A program made the translations under genes and the position numbers. A DNA stretch of 46,330 nt from assembly GCA_003134655.1 (NCBI GenBank), contig PLBY01000094.1, positions 43,514 to 89,843 on the forward strand, given 5' to 3'. This document shows, piece by piece, positions 32,395 to 41,660 of the stretch. The notes under the pieces were generated by a model. It was given only the letters and a program-made list of their open reading frames with translations, had not been told where the DNA came from and searched no databases. Source of the stretch: Acidobacteriaceae bacterium. Its GTDB lineage: Bacteria; Acidobacteriota; Terriglobia; Terriglobales; Acidobacteriaceae. The stretch's first letter is position 1. Each line of letters starts with the position of its first letter.

Positions 32395-32898
32395 ATGCGC
32401 ATCCGGGTGCTTACTGGCTTGGGGCTGTTGTTGCTGTGTGCGATGGGGCTGGCACAGACCGCGAGTAAGCCCCAGCGTGCGGACCGGGTGGTGATTCTCA
32501 AGAAGGAGCGCACGCTGCAACTGCTGAGCCACGGAAAAGTGATCAAGACGTATGAGGTTGCGCTGGGCGGAGACCCGGTGGGAGCGAAGACGCGGCAGGG
32601 GGATCACAAGACTCCCGAAGGCCTGTATGTTCTCGATTCGCGCAACGCGCACAGCCAGTTTTACAAGTCACTCCATATCTCGTATCCCAGCGCGCGCGAT
32701 CGTGCGGCGGCGAAGCAGAAAGGCGTCTCGCCGGGCGGGGAAGTGTTCGTGCATGGGCTACCGAACGGCTACGGGCGGGTGGGAGCCGGGCACCGGGCGA
32801 AGGATTGGACGGATGGATGCATTGCGGTCACTGATCAGGAGATCGACGAGATCTGGCTCCCGGTGGCGGACGGGACGCCCATTGAGATTCGGCCCTGA
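32395..32898 (+). CDS. L,D-transpeptidase (YkuD/ErfK family)
   Basis: 167 residues. Signal peptide RVLTGLGLLLLCAMGLAQT. The YkuD domain begins RVVILKKERTLQLLSHGKV. The catalytic motif is seen as VFVHGLPNG (His near 119) and HRAKDWTDGCIAVTDQEIDE (Cys 142), matching HGxx...[ST]xGC. The Cys enzyme cross-links peptidoglycan or attaches proteins to it in the periplasm. It lies divergent from the M23 peptidase, an arrangement that suggests both act on the wall together. It has its own TATAAT immediately upstream. Confidence 0.92.
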   Translation: MRIRVLTGLGLLLLCAMGLAQTASKPQRADRVVILKKERTLQLLSHGKVIKTYEVALGGDPVGAKTRQGDHKTPEGLYVLDSRNAHSQFYKSLHISYPSARDRAAAKQKGVSPGGEVFVHGLPNGYGRVGAGHRAKDWTDGCIAVTDQEIDEIWLPVADGTPIEIRP

Positions 32899-32904
32899 AA
32901 TTCA

Positions 32905-33009
32905 AGGGAAAATATTTCTTAAATATCTATACTATTTCCATAGACATTATGGTACATTGCTGTCTCCTAGAGTTACTTCATCGAGGCCCTCCCCCAGGGC
33001 CTTTTTTTT
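32905..33009 (+). ncRNA. AT-rich promoter-like stretch followed by a terminator; possible small RNA
   Basis: A run of about 60 bases rich in A and T (including TATACT at 32928-32933 and TATGGT near 32949) interrupts the GC-rich context and is followed by the stem AGGCCCT / AGGGCCT with eight Ts at 33002-33009. A transcript of about 50-70 bases could be made. It may instead simply be the terminator of the L,D-transpeptidase gene with an AT-rich 3' UTR. Confidence 0.3.
32984..33009 (+). terminator. rho-independent terminator
   Basis: AGGCCCT-CCCCC-AGGGCCT followed by eight Ts. Confidence 0.8.
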
Positions 33010-33106
33010 CGGGGCGGCATTCGGGGCGCCCAGCGCGAAGGAAGATCTAAACCAAAGCTGCCAAACTGGAGGTTTTCACATACCCGCATAGGTGGGCCTC
33101 CATCAC

Positions 33107-33145
33107 AAAGGCCGCCGGATACCCCGCCATCCGCGCGGCCTTTTG
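33107..33145. terminator. bidirectional terminator-like hairpin
   Basis: AAAGGCCGC ... GCGGCCTTT outer stem with CGGAT / ATCCG inner stem, flanked by AAA and TTTT. It lies between convergent genes and could serve both. Confidence 0.6.
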
Positions 33146-33165
33146 CGTTCCTCTGTTGGATAGGT

Positions 33166-34788
33166 CTATTTCTTGCGGGCCGGTTTGATGCCGAAGATTT
33201 TTAGTTGCGCATGGCTGGCGACGAAGACTTCACCATTCGCGACGACTGGAACCAGGTTGGAGTTGCCTCCGGTGTTGGGCCAACTGCCGGCACGTGCCCG
33301 GAAGAGTCCCTTCATATTGCCTTTGATCAGCACTTCGGGATTAAACGCGTAGAGATAGATTGGGTTGCCGGTTGCGCCGGTCGGGTGTGACAGTGTCCAG
33401 ATGATGGGACTGGCCGTTCCGTTGGACGAGATGCTGGTAAAAAAACCTGGGAACTGTATGCCGCCGGAAAGAGTGACAGACGACGCCACTTTGATCAAAT
33501 CGGGACTGGGCGAGGTCTGGACTTTGTAGACCTGGATGGATTGTCCGCCGCTCGCGACGACGCGGCCGGCGCCGTCGGAGGGATCGACGAAGTAGGACTG
33601 GCCGCACCAGCATCCACCGATGCTATAGGTTCCGAGGACGTTGTTCTTCGTCGTGGAGTATCCGCCGAGACTGTCTTCGTTCATCAGGAAAAGGCTGCCG
33701 GCTTTGCCGGCGGCGATTGCCAGATGCGGCGTGGAACCGGGCTGATCGGGGAGGACCATCGCTCCGCCGGAACCGAAGTCGCTGTCGGACTGATCGAGGC
33801 TGGCTTGGTTCATGGGAGTGAAGAGGTCGAGGACGGTGGACAGATTCGACGACACTTTTACAACGCTTTCCTGAATGTTGCTGACGCCGTCATAAGTAGT
33901 GCCGGAGTAATCGGAGTTTCCGGTGACGAAGAGGATGTTGCCGGAGTCGTCGGTGGCGGGGCCGTAGCCGGACATCCAGATCGAAGAAAGGAAGAAGCTG
34001 TTCGCTGATGTGGCTTGTATGTCGAAGACCTGGTTGGCGGGGAGCGGAGTGAGGGAGCCAGTGGACCAACCGAGGAGCCATCCTCGGGAAACGTTCGCGG
34101 CGAAGTCGCAGAAGCTGCCGAATCCGGCATAGACGGTGCCGTTGGCGAGAAGCAGTCCGGGACGCTGGCGCTGGTAGGTGGCGTTGAAATTGAAAGTGGT
34201 GCCATCGGTCAGGGTGTGCGAGGCCACGATTAACTGCGGAGCAATTTTGTCGGTCAGACTGCCGAGGTCGAGAGCGTGAATGCGATACGCCGGGCCGGTT
34301 GAGTCGTGCGTGTAGATCACGACATACAGAGTGTTGCTCGTCAGGTCGATGACCGGGGTGGAGTTGATGCCCACGTTGGGTCCGTTGTTGGTGCAACCGA
34401 GGGGATAGCCAACGGGCTTTCCAAAGTTCGGTTTCAGCAGAACCGTGCCGGCCTCAGCGTCGATGGCGTAGATGGTGTTGCCTTCAGTGGCGACGTACAC
34501 CACATCATGCACACCCTGGTGACTTCCAGCGGTGATGTTGACAGCGGGAACGAACAGCGGCTGACCGTCGACCTGATCGTCGAGCGGGACGCCTTTCAAG
34601 AGTCCGAAGGAGGAACTGCCAACGTTCGCCGGAGTGAGCACGGTCTCGTGAGAGTTCCAGCCGGTGCGATTGTTGTCGACGTGATAGGTCGTGATGGCGG
34701 TCTGTGCGGTGGACAGAGACGCGAACAGGGTCAAGGTGGCAAACGCAAGGGTAAGGCGGGTGGAAAAAACCTGTGGACGAAGTGGCAT
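33166..34788 (-). CDS. exported PQQ-like beta-propeller protein
   Basis: 540 residues. Signal peptide (TRLTLAFATLTLFASLSTAQ) and a mature start of TTYHVDNNRTGWNSHETVLT, a very common opening of Acidobacteriota propeller proteins. Blades with DVVYVATEGNTIYAIDAEAG, NTLYVVIYTHDSTG and SLFLMNEDSLGG repeat along the chain. The fold is that of PQQ-dependent dehydrogenases, but no PQQ ligand set or catalytic Asp can be assigned by eye. A metal- or sugar-binding role is possible. It is divergent from the phosphoesterase pair across a gap that contains two palindromes (34975-35011). Confidence 0.75.
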   Translation of the reverse strand: MPLRPQVFSTRLTLAFATLTLFASLSTAQTAITTYHVDNNRTGWNSHETVLTPANVGSSSFGLLKGVPLDDQVDGQPLFVPAVNITAGSHQGVHDVVYVATEGNTIYAIDAEAGTVLLKPNFGKPVGYPLGCTNNGPNVGINSTPVIDLTSNTLYVVIYTHDSTGPAYRIHALDLGSLTDKIAPQLIVASHTLTDGTTFNFNATYQRQRPGLLLANGTVYAGFGSFCDFAANVSRGWLLGWSTGSLTPLPANQVFDIQATSANSFFLSSIWMSGYGPATDDSGNILFVTGNSDYSGTTYDGVSNIQESVVKVSSNLSTVLDLFTPMNQASLDQSDSDFGSGGAMVLPDQPGSTPHLAIAAGKAGSLFLMNEDSLGGYSTTKNNVLGTYSIGGCWCGQSYFVDPSDGAGRVVASGGQSIQVYKVQTSPSPDLIKVASSVTLSGGIQFPGFFTSISSNGTASPIIWTLSHPTGATGNPIYLYAFNPEVLIKGNMKGLFRARAGSWPNTGGNSNLVPVVANGEVFVASHAQLKIFGIKPARKK

Positions 34789-35108
34789 GGATTTGAATTC
34801 CTTCGGGTTTCAGTTCAAAGACTGCAATGTCGGCTGATTGGGGGAATCAGCGCGAAAGCTCGAAGAGCTTACGATATCGAGGGGAGGCGTGTAAACGGGA
34901 AAGTCTTCTTCCCAACTGTCGCGTTTGCGTCGCTAGAATATTTGAGGCGAGTTGTGTAGTGATGGCAGCGATCATGCAAGTTCTTGCAACATTTTCTTGC
35001 AAGTTCTTGCACAATCCGACGGCAGCGCAGCGTTCTTGCGCTGAAACTGGTTTTCGCCTTGACATCCTGCGGGGGTTCGCTCAGACTTTCGCGGCGAAGG
35101 TGTCGTGA
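34789..35108. other. divergent regulatory gap with operator-like palindromes
   Basis: 320 bases between the propeller gene (minus) and the first phosphoesterase (plus). No gene is seen. The palindrome pair at 34975-35011 is the main signal; a related half-site TTCTTGCGC lies near 35033. Confidence 0.5.
34975..35011. promoter_or_regulatory. two copies of TGCAAGTTCTTGCA, candidate operators
   Basis: Copy 1 at 34975-34988 and copy 2 at 34998-35011, 23 bases apart (about two helical turns). Each has TGCAAG / CTTGCA arms around TT. They overlap the likely promoter area of the phosphoesterase genes. Confidence 0.5.
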
Positions 35109-36647
35109 ATGAGATATGTGTTTATTTTGCTGGCGCTCTCAGCCCAGCTGTTTGCGGTGACGAACCGGATTGAGATCATCATCATTACTCCACCAGAAGT
35201 GCTGCTCTCCCCAGGGCAGACGGTGCAGATGCATGCCTACGGTTACTATTCGGATGGAACCGTCACCGATTTCACGAGTAAGGTCACGTGGTCGAGCATC
35301 CAGTCGTCGATCGCCACGGTGTCCAGCACGGGGCTGGTGACCATGAAGGGAGCGGGGTCGGCTCTCATCAAGGCGGCATATTCCGGATATAAGGGCTACG
35401 GAACGGTGTGGAATAAATTCACGCCATTCATCCGGGTGAAGCCCAGCACGGCGTCGTTCGGCAAGATTGAGCACATCGTTTACATCGTCAAAGAAAACCG
35501 CAGCTTCGATTCGTATTTTGGGACATTTCCGGGAGCGAACGGCGCTACGTCGGGCACGATCAGCACGGGGCAGGTGGTGACGCTAGGCCATCTTCCCGAT
35601 CCGCCGACGCATGATATGGGGCACGAGTGGACCGACAACCACGGAAACATTGATGGCGGCCGCATGGACCGCTTCGACCTTGAGCTCACCTGCTCGGTCA
35701 ATGGGGACATGGCGTGCATGGACCAGTTGTACCAGTCGGACATCCCGAATTACTGGTCGTATGCGCAGAGCTACGGGTTGGCAGATGCTGCATTCAGTAG
35801 TGTCTCATCGGGATCGTATCCGGCACATCTGGCGATGATTTCGGGCAGCGCCCAGAGAGTGCTGGACAATCCACGCAGCACACAACCGGCGCAGTGGGGA
35901 TGCGACGCAGTCGCTGGAACAACCGTGCCGTTCATGCAGACGAACGAGACGGTGGCTGCCGAGTTTCCGTGCTTCAGCGCCACCACGATTGGGGACCTTG
36001 CAGATGCGGCAGGAGTATCGTGGAAGGCGTACACGATGCTGTCGACGGAGAGTGGCTATATCTACAATCCGTTTCGCAGTTTCAGTTCGATTTTCTATGG
36101 CAGTGATTGGACGACGAAGGTAGTGGACGAGGCGAACTTCATTCCAGACGCGCTTGCGGGAAATTTGCCGGCGCTGAGTTTTGTTACGCCCCCCAGCATC
36201 GATACGGATCATCCGCCCGACAGCGCGTGCATCGGCGAGAACTGGACGGTGCAGCAGATCAATGCAGTGATGCAGGGGCCAGCGTCACAATGGGCCAACA
36301 CGGTCATTATTCTCACGTGGGACGATTTTGGTGGGCTGTACGACCACGCCGCTCCTCCTTATCGGGATCAATTCGGACTGGGGATTCGAGTGCCGTTTTT
36401 GATTATCAGCCCGTGGGCAGTGCAGGGGGTGTATCACACGGAAATCGAATTTGCGAGCGTGCTGCGGTTTATGGAGGAGACTTTCAGACTGCCGAGCCTG
36501 GGGGGAGTAGACAAGGTCGCCAACGACATGCAGGATGCGTTCAACTATTCGCAGACGCCGCTGCCGCCGTTGGTGCTGTCAGAGCGCAATTGTCCTGCAC
36601 GGCCCGCGGACGCACCCGCGTTTGATCCGGATGATCTGGAAGACTGA
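35109..36647 (+). CDS. exported PF04185-type phosphoesterase with N-terminal Ig-like domain (copy 1)
   Basis: 512 residues. Short signal peptide ([15 protein letters not shown]). A BIG2-like Ig domain (about 25-110) ends [20 protein letters not shown]. The phosphoesterase domain (about 118-490) has [20 protein letters not shown] (metal-binding E-N-R-S-F-D), [55 protein letters not shown] and [20 protein letters not shown]. This is the phospholipase C/acid phosphatase family. The enzyme is likely secreted and could release phosphate from phospholipids or other esters. The next gene is a close copy of the same length, 52 bases downstream, so they form an operon. Confidence 0.92.
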   Translation: MRYVFILLALSAQLFAVTNRIEIIIITPPEVLLSPGQTVQMHAYGYYSDGTVTDFTSKVTWSSIQSSIATVSSTGLVTMKGAGSALIKAAYSGYKGYGTVWNKFTPFIRVKPSTASFGKIEHIVYIVKENRSFDSYFGTFPGANGATSGTISTGQVVTLGHLPDPPTHDMGHEWTDNHGNIDGGRMDRFDLELTCSVNGDMACMDQLYQSDIPNYWSYAQSYGLADAAFSSVSSGSYPAHLAMISGSAQRVLDNPRSTQPAQWGCDAVAGTTVPFMQTNETVAAEFPCFSATTIGDLADAAGVSWKAYTMLSTESGYIYNPFRSFSSIFYGSDWTTKVVDEANFIPDALAGNLPALSFVTPPSIDTDHPPDSACIGENWTVQQINAVMQGPASQWANTVIILTWDDFGGLYDHAAPPYRDQFGLGIRVPFLIISPWAVQGVYHTEIEFASVLRFMEETFRLPSLGGVDKVANDMQDAFNYSQTPLPPLVLSERNCPARPADAPAFDPDDLED

Positions 36648-36699
36648 CGAGGAATCCGGTGATGGATCAAGCATTCGCGACCGAAGTGAAGGAGACAGA

Positions 36700-38238
36700 A
36701 TGAGACATCCGCTGGCGTTGCTGCTGCTTTGCATTTCGCTACTGGCTGGAACGTCGGCAGCTCAGTTGGTGATGGTCACGCCGCCACAGGTGGTCTTGTC
36801 CAAGGGGCAAAAGGTGCAACTGCAGGCGTATTTGTACCAGCAGAGTGGCATTGCAAAAATCGTAACGAATACTTCGACGTGGACCAGTCTGCAACCTACG
36901 ATCGCGACGGTGACCAAGACGGGATTGGTGACGATGAAAGGCACGGGGTCTGCGACGATCGTGGCCACCTACCAAAAGACTCCGGGCTATGGAACGGTCT
37001 GGAACCAGTTCACGCCATTCATCAGCGTTCCGCCGAGTACTGCTTCCGTGGGGAATATTCAGCACGTTGTTTTCATCATCAAGGAGAACCGCAGCTTCGA
37101 CCAGTATTTTGGGACGTTTCCGGGAGCGAACGGCGCCACGTCCTACACCACGCACACAGGCCAGGTGAAACCCTTGGGGCATACTCCCGACAAAGCGAAG
37201 CATGACATGGGCCACGAATGGACCGACAGCCACAGCAATATTGATGGCGGCCGCATGGACCGGTTCGACCTGGAAACCCAATGCTCGGTCAATGGAGATA
37301 ACTTGTGCCTAACCCAGCTGTATCAGTCGGACATTCCAAACTACTGGGCGTATGCGCAGAACTACGCGTTGGCGGATGCGGCGTTCAGCAGCGTGGAATC
37401 GGGATCGTATCCAGCGCACCTGATGCTGGTGTCGGGCAGCAGCCAGACCACGGTCGACAACCCGCGGAGTTCGATCCAGGCACAGTGGGGATGTGATGCG
37501 GTGGCCGGCACAAACGTGCCGACGATGTTATCGAACTTCGTTGTGTCGAGCACATTTCCGTGCTTCAACGTGACGACGATGGGGGACCTGGCCGATACCG
37601 CCGGAGTATCGTGGAAGGCCTACACGTCGGTGAACGGACAGAGCGGTTACGTCTACAATCCGTTTCGCAGCTTCAGCACGATTTTTAACAGCAGTGATTG
37701 GACCACGAAGGTGGTTACCGAATCCGATTTCATCACGGACGCGCTGGCGGGAAATTTGCCCGCGCTGAGTTGGGTTACGCCGCCGGCCGCTGACACCGAC
37801 CATCCACCGGACAGCGCCTGCATCGGGGAGAACTGGACGGTGCAGCAGATCAACGCCGTGATGCAGGGGCCGGCGTCACAATGGAATAGCACGGCGATCG
37901 TTCTGGTCTGGGATGACTTTGGCGGATTTTACGATCACGTTGCACCGCCGTTTCGCGATCAGTACGGTCTTGGGATACGGGTGCCGTGGATCATCATCAG
38001 TCCGTGGGCGGCGCAGGGGGTCTATCACACGGAAATCGAGTTTGCGAGCGTGGTCAGGTTTATGGAGGAAACATTCGGGCTGCCGAGCCTAGGGGGAGCG
38101 GACGCGATCGCCAACGACATGCAGGATGCGTTCAACTACACGCAGACGCCGCTACAGCCGCTGGTGTTGTCGCAGCGCCAATGTCCTGCGGGCGCTGAAG
38201 ACACGTCCGTTGTAGACCCGGATGACCTGGATGATTAG
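36700..38238 (+). CDS. exported PF04185-type phosphoesterase with N-terminal Ig-like domain (copy 2)
   Basis: 512 residues from ATG 36700, which has GGAG six bases before it; the longer frame from 36535 runs through the end of copy 1 and is not used. Same order as copy 1: signal peptide ([16 protein letters not shown]), BIG2-like domain, then [55 protein letters not shown]. By eye about three quarters of residues match copy 1, and the lengths are identical. The most different parts are the Ig-like domain and the C-terminal tail. It arose by tandem duplication. Both share the predicted operators at 34975-35011. Confidence 0.92.
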   Translation: MRHPLALLLLCISLLAGTSAAQLVMVTPPQVVLSKGQKVQLQAYLYQQSGIAKIVTNTSTWTSLQPTIATVTKTGLVTMKGTGSATIVATYQKTPGYGTVWNQFTPFISVPPSTASVGNIQHVVFIIKENRSFDQYFGTFPGANGATSYTTHTGQVKPLGHTPDKAKHDMGHEWTDSHSNIDGGRMDRFDLETQCSVNGDNLCLTQLYQSDIPNYWAYAQNYALADAAFSSVESGSYPAHLMLVSGSSQTTVDNPRSSIQAQWGCDAVAGTNVPTMLSNFVVSSTFPCFNVTTMGDLADTAGVSWKAYTSVNGQSGYVYNPFRSFSTIFNSSDWTTKVVTESDFITDALAGNLPALSWVTPPAADTDHPPDSACIGENWTVQQINAVMQGPASQWNSTAIVLVWDDFGGFYDHVAPPFRDQYGLGIRVPWIIISPWAAQGVYHTEIEFASVVRFMEETFGLPSLGGADAIANDMQDAFNYTQTPLQPLVLSQRQCPAGAEDTSVVDPDDLDD

Positions 38239-38294
38239 GCAGCGGGCACGAGAAGGCACTGGACAATTCTTCGCGGGTGTAATTGCATGGTTGC

Positions 38295-39581
38295 ATGATC
38301 GATCAGCGCGGAAGCATCCCGGATAGGCCTGCTGGGTTCGCGCCTCGTTGGTTTTCCCGTCCGCGTCTCATCGCTTTGTTTTGGATGGCAGCGGTCGTTG
38401 CGCTGGCCGCCATGGCCTATGCCGGTGTTGTTGGCTGGGATGCCAGGGGCTATTGGAAGGCCGTTCAATCGGTTCAGCACAATTCCGATCCTTACGCAGA
38501 GGATATTGTTGCGTTGCAGACGTTTCATCAACGCCTGGCGACGAACCCGGCGGAGCCGCGGCCGTTTGTGTATGTGTACTCTCCGTTGACACTGCCTTTG
38601 TTGCGGCTGTTGGCATTGTTTCCCGGTTCGTTTGTGGGCCTGCTCTATGCGATAGCGGTCGCGGTGGGAGCGGCGATTCAGTTGTGGGCGGGATTCCAGA
38701 TGGCGGACCAGCGCGAACGGCGCTGGCTGATGTTTGTGCTGCCGGCAGTCGTATTTTTTCCCGGGCTAGTGACCGACGATGTAATCCTGAGCGGCAATGT
38801 GGCCTACCTGCTTTATGGTGGGATCCTGCTTGGCGCGACCGCTGGGTGGAAGCGAGGACACTGGACCTGGTACTACCTTGCCGTGCTGGTCGCATCTGTA
38901 TTCAAGACGCCATTTCTCGCGTTCCTTGCATTTCCGGTTCTGATTGATGCGCGGCAGTGGATTCGCGCGGGCATGACTGCGGTTGCGGGAGTACTGATCT
39001 TTGTCGCACAGGCGCGACTGTGGCCCGGGTTCTTCCGCGAATATCTGGCGAGCCTGTTGCTGGTGTTTGACTGGCTGCACGACTTTGGATTTGGTCCGGC
39101 GAGTGTTTTGGGCCTGTATCTGTGGAGGCGGGGACGGCCTACGGCGACTCCAACCACGATCCTCTTCGTGATTTGTGCGGGTGTGATTGGCATTGTGCTT
39201 CTAGTGCTCGCACGGCGGGTGCGGGAATGGAATCTGCCGCGCGAGGCGTGGGTTCCTGTCGCACTGGTCGGAACGGCGCTCTTGAATCCGCGAGTGATGA
39301 AATATGATCTTGCCGCCATTACGGTTCCGATGGTGCTGATCGGTGGGCGTGCGTTGCGGTTGTTGTGGAAGGCAGGCGGCACCGCGGAGGCCAAGAATCG
39401 TTCCGGGCGGGCGTTGATTCTGGTGGGATCGATATTGTTTTTCCTGGTCCCCAACGTCATCACGACAGTTGGGCCGTCATGGTTCCCTGGGGAGTTCCTG
39501 GTGCTGGCTACAGTTTTTGTGTTGGGAGTCTGGTCCGTTTGGCGGTTGCGTGTCGAAGATCAGCCAGCCGATCGTTGCTAG
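38295..39581 (+). CDS. integral membrane protein, GT87/DUF2029-like glycosyltransferase candidate
   Basis: 428 residues from ATG 38295 (TTG 38283 is in frame). About nine to ten hydrophobic segments, starting near residue 27 (LIALFWMAAVVALAAMAYAG). The first large loop holds an Asp (GWDARGYWKAVQSVQHNSDP) and is followed by YVYSPLTLPLLRLLALFPG, like the D-x-x-x-Y and Y-x-P features of DUF2029/GT87 polyprenyl-phosphate-mannose-dependent transferases. It may add sugars to exported glycans. The following gene (39776) encodes a secreted, possibly carbohydrate-active protein, which fits. Exact donor and acceptor are not known. Confidence 0.65.
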   Translation: MIDQRGSIPDRPAGFAPRWFSRPRLIALFWMAAVVALAAMAYAGVVGWDARGYWKAVQSVQHNSDPYAEDIVALQTFHQRLATNPAEPRPFVYVYSPLTLPLLRLLALFPGSFVGLLYAIAVAVGAAIQLWAGFQMADQRERRWLMFVLPAVVFFPGLVTDDVILSGNVAYLLYGGILLGATAGWKRGHWTWYYLAVLVASVFKTPFLAFLAFPVLIDARQWIRAGMTAVAGVLIFVAQARLWPGFFREYLASLLLVFDWLHDFGFGPASVLGLYLWRRGRPTATPTTILFVICAGVIGIVLLVLARRVREWNLPREAWVPVALVGTALLNPRVMKYDLAAITVPMVLIGGRALRLLWKAGGTAEAKNRSGRALILVGSILFFLVPNVITTVGPSWFPGEFLVLATVFVLGVWSVWRLRVEDQPADRC

Positions 39582-39620
39582 TAGCACGAAGATTGGCATC
39601 GGTTCAGTTGGTTGTCGTCC

Positions 39621-39668
39621 GCGCGAGACCTTTCGCTCCGCCTGAAAGACGGCTGCGCGCAGGATGAC
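39621..39668. repeat. dispersed repeat, family B copy 4
   Basis: GCGCGAGACC, CCGCCTGAAAGACGGCTGC and GCAGGATGAC, matching the other three copies. Confidence 0.6.
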
Positions 39669-39775
39669 GCCGACAACTTGGCCACTCTGCTTCCAGGATT
39701 TTTCTTTCCAACGCTCCCTACATCAGCGTATCGTTTTGTCTTTTCGGACTAGTCCTGGTATTGGAGGGTCTTCTT

Positions 39776-41566
39776 ATGTTCTTGCAGAAGCGGTTGTGCC
39801 GACTTGATAGCGTGCTCTCTGTGCGAGGGCTAGATGGAAAGCAGCGAGTCTTGGGGCTTTGCCGTCTGTCCGTTTTTTTCTTGCTGCTGGGGATCGCCCT
39901 GTCTGCTTCCTCGCCGGTGTTTGCGCAATTGAAGACCACGGCGCATGTAGAGCCCGCGAAAGGGCAAGCGGTGCTCTATACGACCTCGATCGGCGCTGCC
40001 GGCGACCGGTGGGACCCCAAGGCGTTTGACCCGGCGACGTTGAAACTGCTGCAGGATATCGGGATCACCAGTCTGCGTTTTCCGGGCAACAACGGCATTG
40101 ACGCGCTGTATCACTGGTCCACGGGCGCAGTCATCAAGCCGTACACCAGCGACCGGGCGCCGGCGTTTGCCAACGAGAGGAAACTTCCCGCGATGGTGCC
40201 GGTGATCGACCAGTTGGGAACGGCGCTGATCACCGTGAACTATGGAAGCAACCTGGACGGCAGCGGCGGCGGCGAACCGGCCGAGGCGGCGGCTTGGGTG
40301 GCATACGTCAACGGGAAGCCCGACAGCACTCAAGTCATCGGCAAAGACTCGAAAGGCAACGACTGGAAGACGGTGGGTTATTGGGCCACCATGCGCGCCA
40401 GTGCTCCGTTGGCCACCGACGATGGCTTCAACGCGCTGCGGATCAAGCATCCCGAGCTGATGGGGATTATGTTGTGGGCTGTGGGCCACGAGCCGTGGAA
40501 CAACGGCTTCTATGGGCAGGCACACACGCTCGGATCCGATGCCGACAATGCCGGTCGGTACAAGGAGAGCGGCTCTCCCGAGCCCGACCTGCACCTCGGG
40601 CCGGTGCCCACATCGAAGGATTGGGGCAAGCATTCCGAGAACGGCAAGGTCGGGCCGCAGGCCTACGGAGCGGCAGTAGTGGAGTTTGCGAAGGCCATGA
40701 AGGCCGTCGATCCTACGATTCTGGTGGGGGCTGCGCTGACGCTGCCTCTCACCACATCGGGTGACAACAGCCCGAACCCGATGGGGAAAAATTGGAACGC
40801 GGGAGTGTTGAAGGCCGCGTGCGCCAGCATGGATTTCGCGGCGATCTCAATTTTCGAGGGTAAAGGGGCTCCGCCGAACTACGACATTAATATTGACGAG
40901 GACGACCTGCTAAGAACTGGAAGGGATCCTCTGGATAACCAGAAGCGCTTCAACGTGTGTGCGTTAAACAACGACTACGGTCTGCTGATTAAGGATCTGT
41001 CGGAGAAGTACAAAAAAATGTGTCCGGCCGGGCACGCTCCGCAGTTGGCAATCACAAACTTCGGCATCGCACCGTGGCTGCCCGCCAAGAATCCCGCGGT
41101 CTCGGGTCTGTATGCCGCGGATGCGACGGCGATGCTGGTGGAGAAGGGAGTGTATACGGTGCAGTGGACGCCGATCCATGCGCCGAGCCCGACTCTGTTG
41201 AGCAATGACAATGAGCCTCAACCGGCGTATTTCGGCCTGAAGATGTTTCACCAGGTGGCGAAGCCTGGGGATGTGTTTGTCGCTGCCAGTTCGCCGATGG
41301 ACACCCTGGGCGTGCACGCGGTGAAGCGGCGCGATGGCGGACTGGGGCTGCTGTTCGTGAATAAGGACCCGGTTCAGAACGTCACCGTGACCGTGACGGT
41401 GGACGGCTACAGCTACGCCGCGAAGGGAACGCGCTACGAATGGGGAAAGCAAACCCTCGAGGCGGGCAAGGGGATCACGGAAGCGCCTATCGACAATCTG
41501 AGTGGCACTTTCACCGTGGTGGTGCCGCGCTACACGATTACGGCGATTGTGATTCCGAAAGGATAA
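39776..41566 (+). CDS. exported protein resembling retaining glycoside hydrolases (clan A-like barrel)
   Basis: 596 residues from ATG 39776, with GGAGG nine bases before it. A long basic N-region precedes the hydrophobic core SVFFLLLGIALSASSPVFAQ. The barrel begins with LLQDIGITSLRFPGNNGIDA and YHWSTG, like the L-R-x-P-G-G start of GH51/GH79-type enzymes. A candidate acid/base Glu lies in MLWAVGHEPWNNGFYG, and a second candidate region is ISIFEGKGAPPN. The C-terminal beta sandwich (about 500-596) includes GLLFVNKDPVQNVTVTV. Substrate and family number cannot be set by eye. A related GT candidate lies upstream. Confidence 0.6.
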   Translation: MFLQKRLCRLDSVLSVRGLDGKQRVLGLCRLSVFFLLLGIALSASSPVFAQLKTTAHVEPAKGQAVLYTTSIGAAGDRWDPKAFDPATLKLLQDIGITSLRFPGNNGIDALYHWSTGAVIKPYTSDRAPAFANERKLPAMVPVIDQLGTALITVNYGSNLDGSGGGEPAEAAAWVAYVNGKPDSTQVIGKDSKGNDWKTVGYWATMRASAPLATDDGFNALRIKHPELMGIMLWAVGHEPWNNGFYGQAHTLGSDADNAGRYKESGSPEPDLHLGPVPTSKDWGKHSENGKVGPQAYGAAVVEFAKAMKAVDPTILVGAALTLPLTTSGDNSPNPMGKNWNAGVLKAACASMDFAAISIFEGKGAPPNYDINIDEDDLLRTGRDPLDNQKRFNVCALNNDYGLLIKDLSEKYKKMCPAGHAPQLAITNFGIAPWLPAKNPAVSGLYAADATAMLVEKGVYTVQWTPIHAPSPTLLSNDNEPQPAYFGLKMFHQVAKPGDVFVAASSPMDTLGVHAVKRRDGGLGLLFVNKDPVQNVTVTVTVDGYSYAAKGTRYEWGKQTLEAGKGITEAPIDNLSGTFTVVVPRYTITAIVIPKG

Positions 41567-41572
41567 AGGCGA

Positions 41573-41604
41573 GCGGGCTTGGATGCATCGACATCCGAGC
41601 CCGC
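41573..41604. terminator. hairpin between convergent genes
   Basis: GCGGGCTTGGATG and CATCCGAGCCCGC (12 of 13 paired) around CATCGA, no T-tract; it may end both the plus and the minus gene. Confidence 0.5.
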
Positions 41605-41660
41605 GATGATTACGCCGATACCAGTTCCGTGGTGTGAGGCAATCGCTCTGTGGCGCGCGC

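Noticed and set aside
36535..36699. Long N-terminal extension of phosphoesterase copy 2
   Set aside because: It overlaps copy 1 in another frame; the ATG at 36700 has a good ribosome site and a signal peptide.
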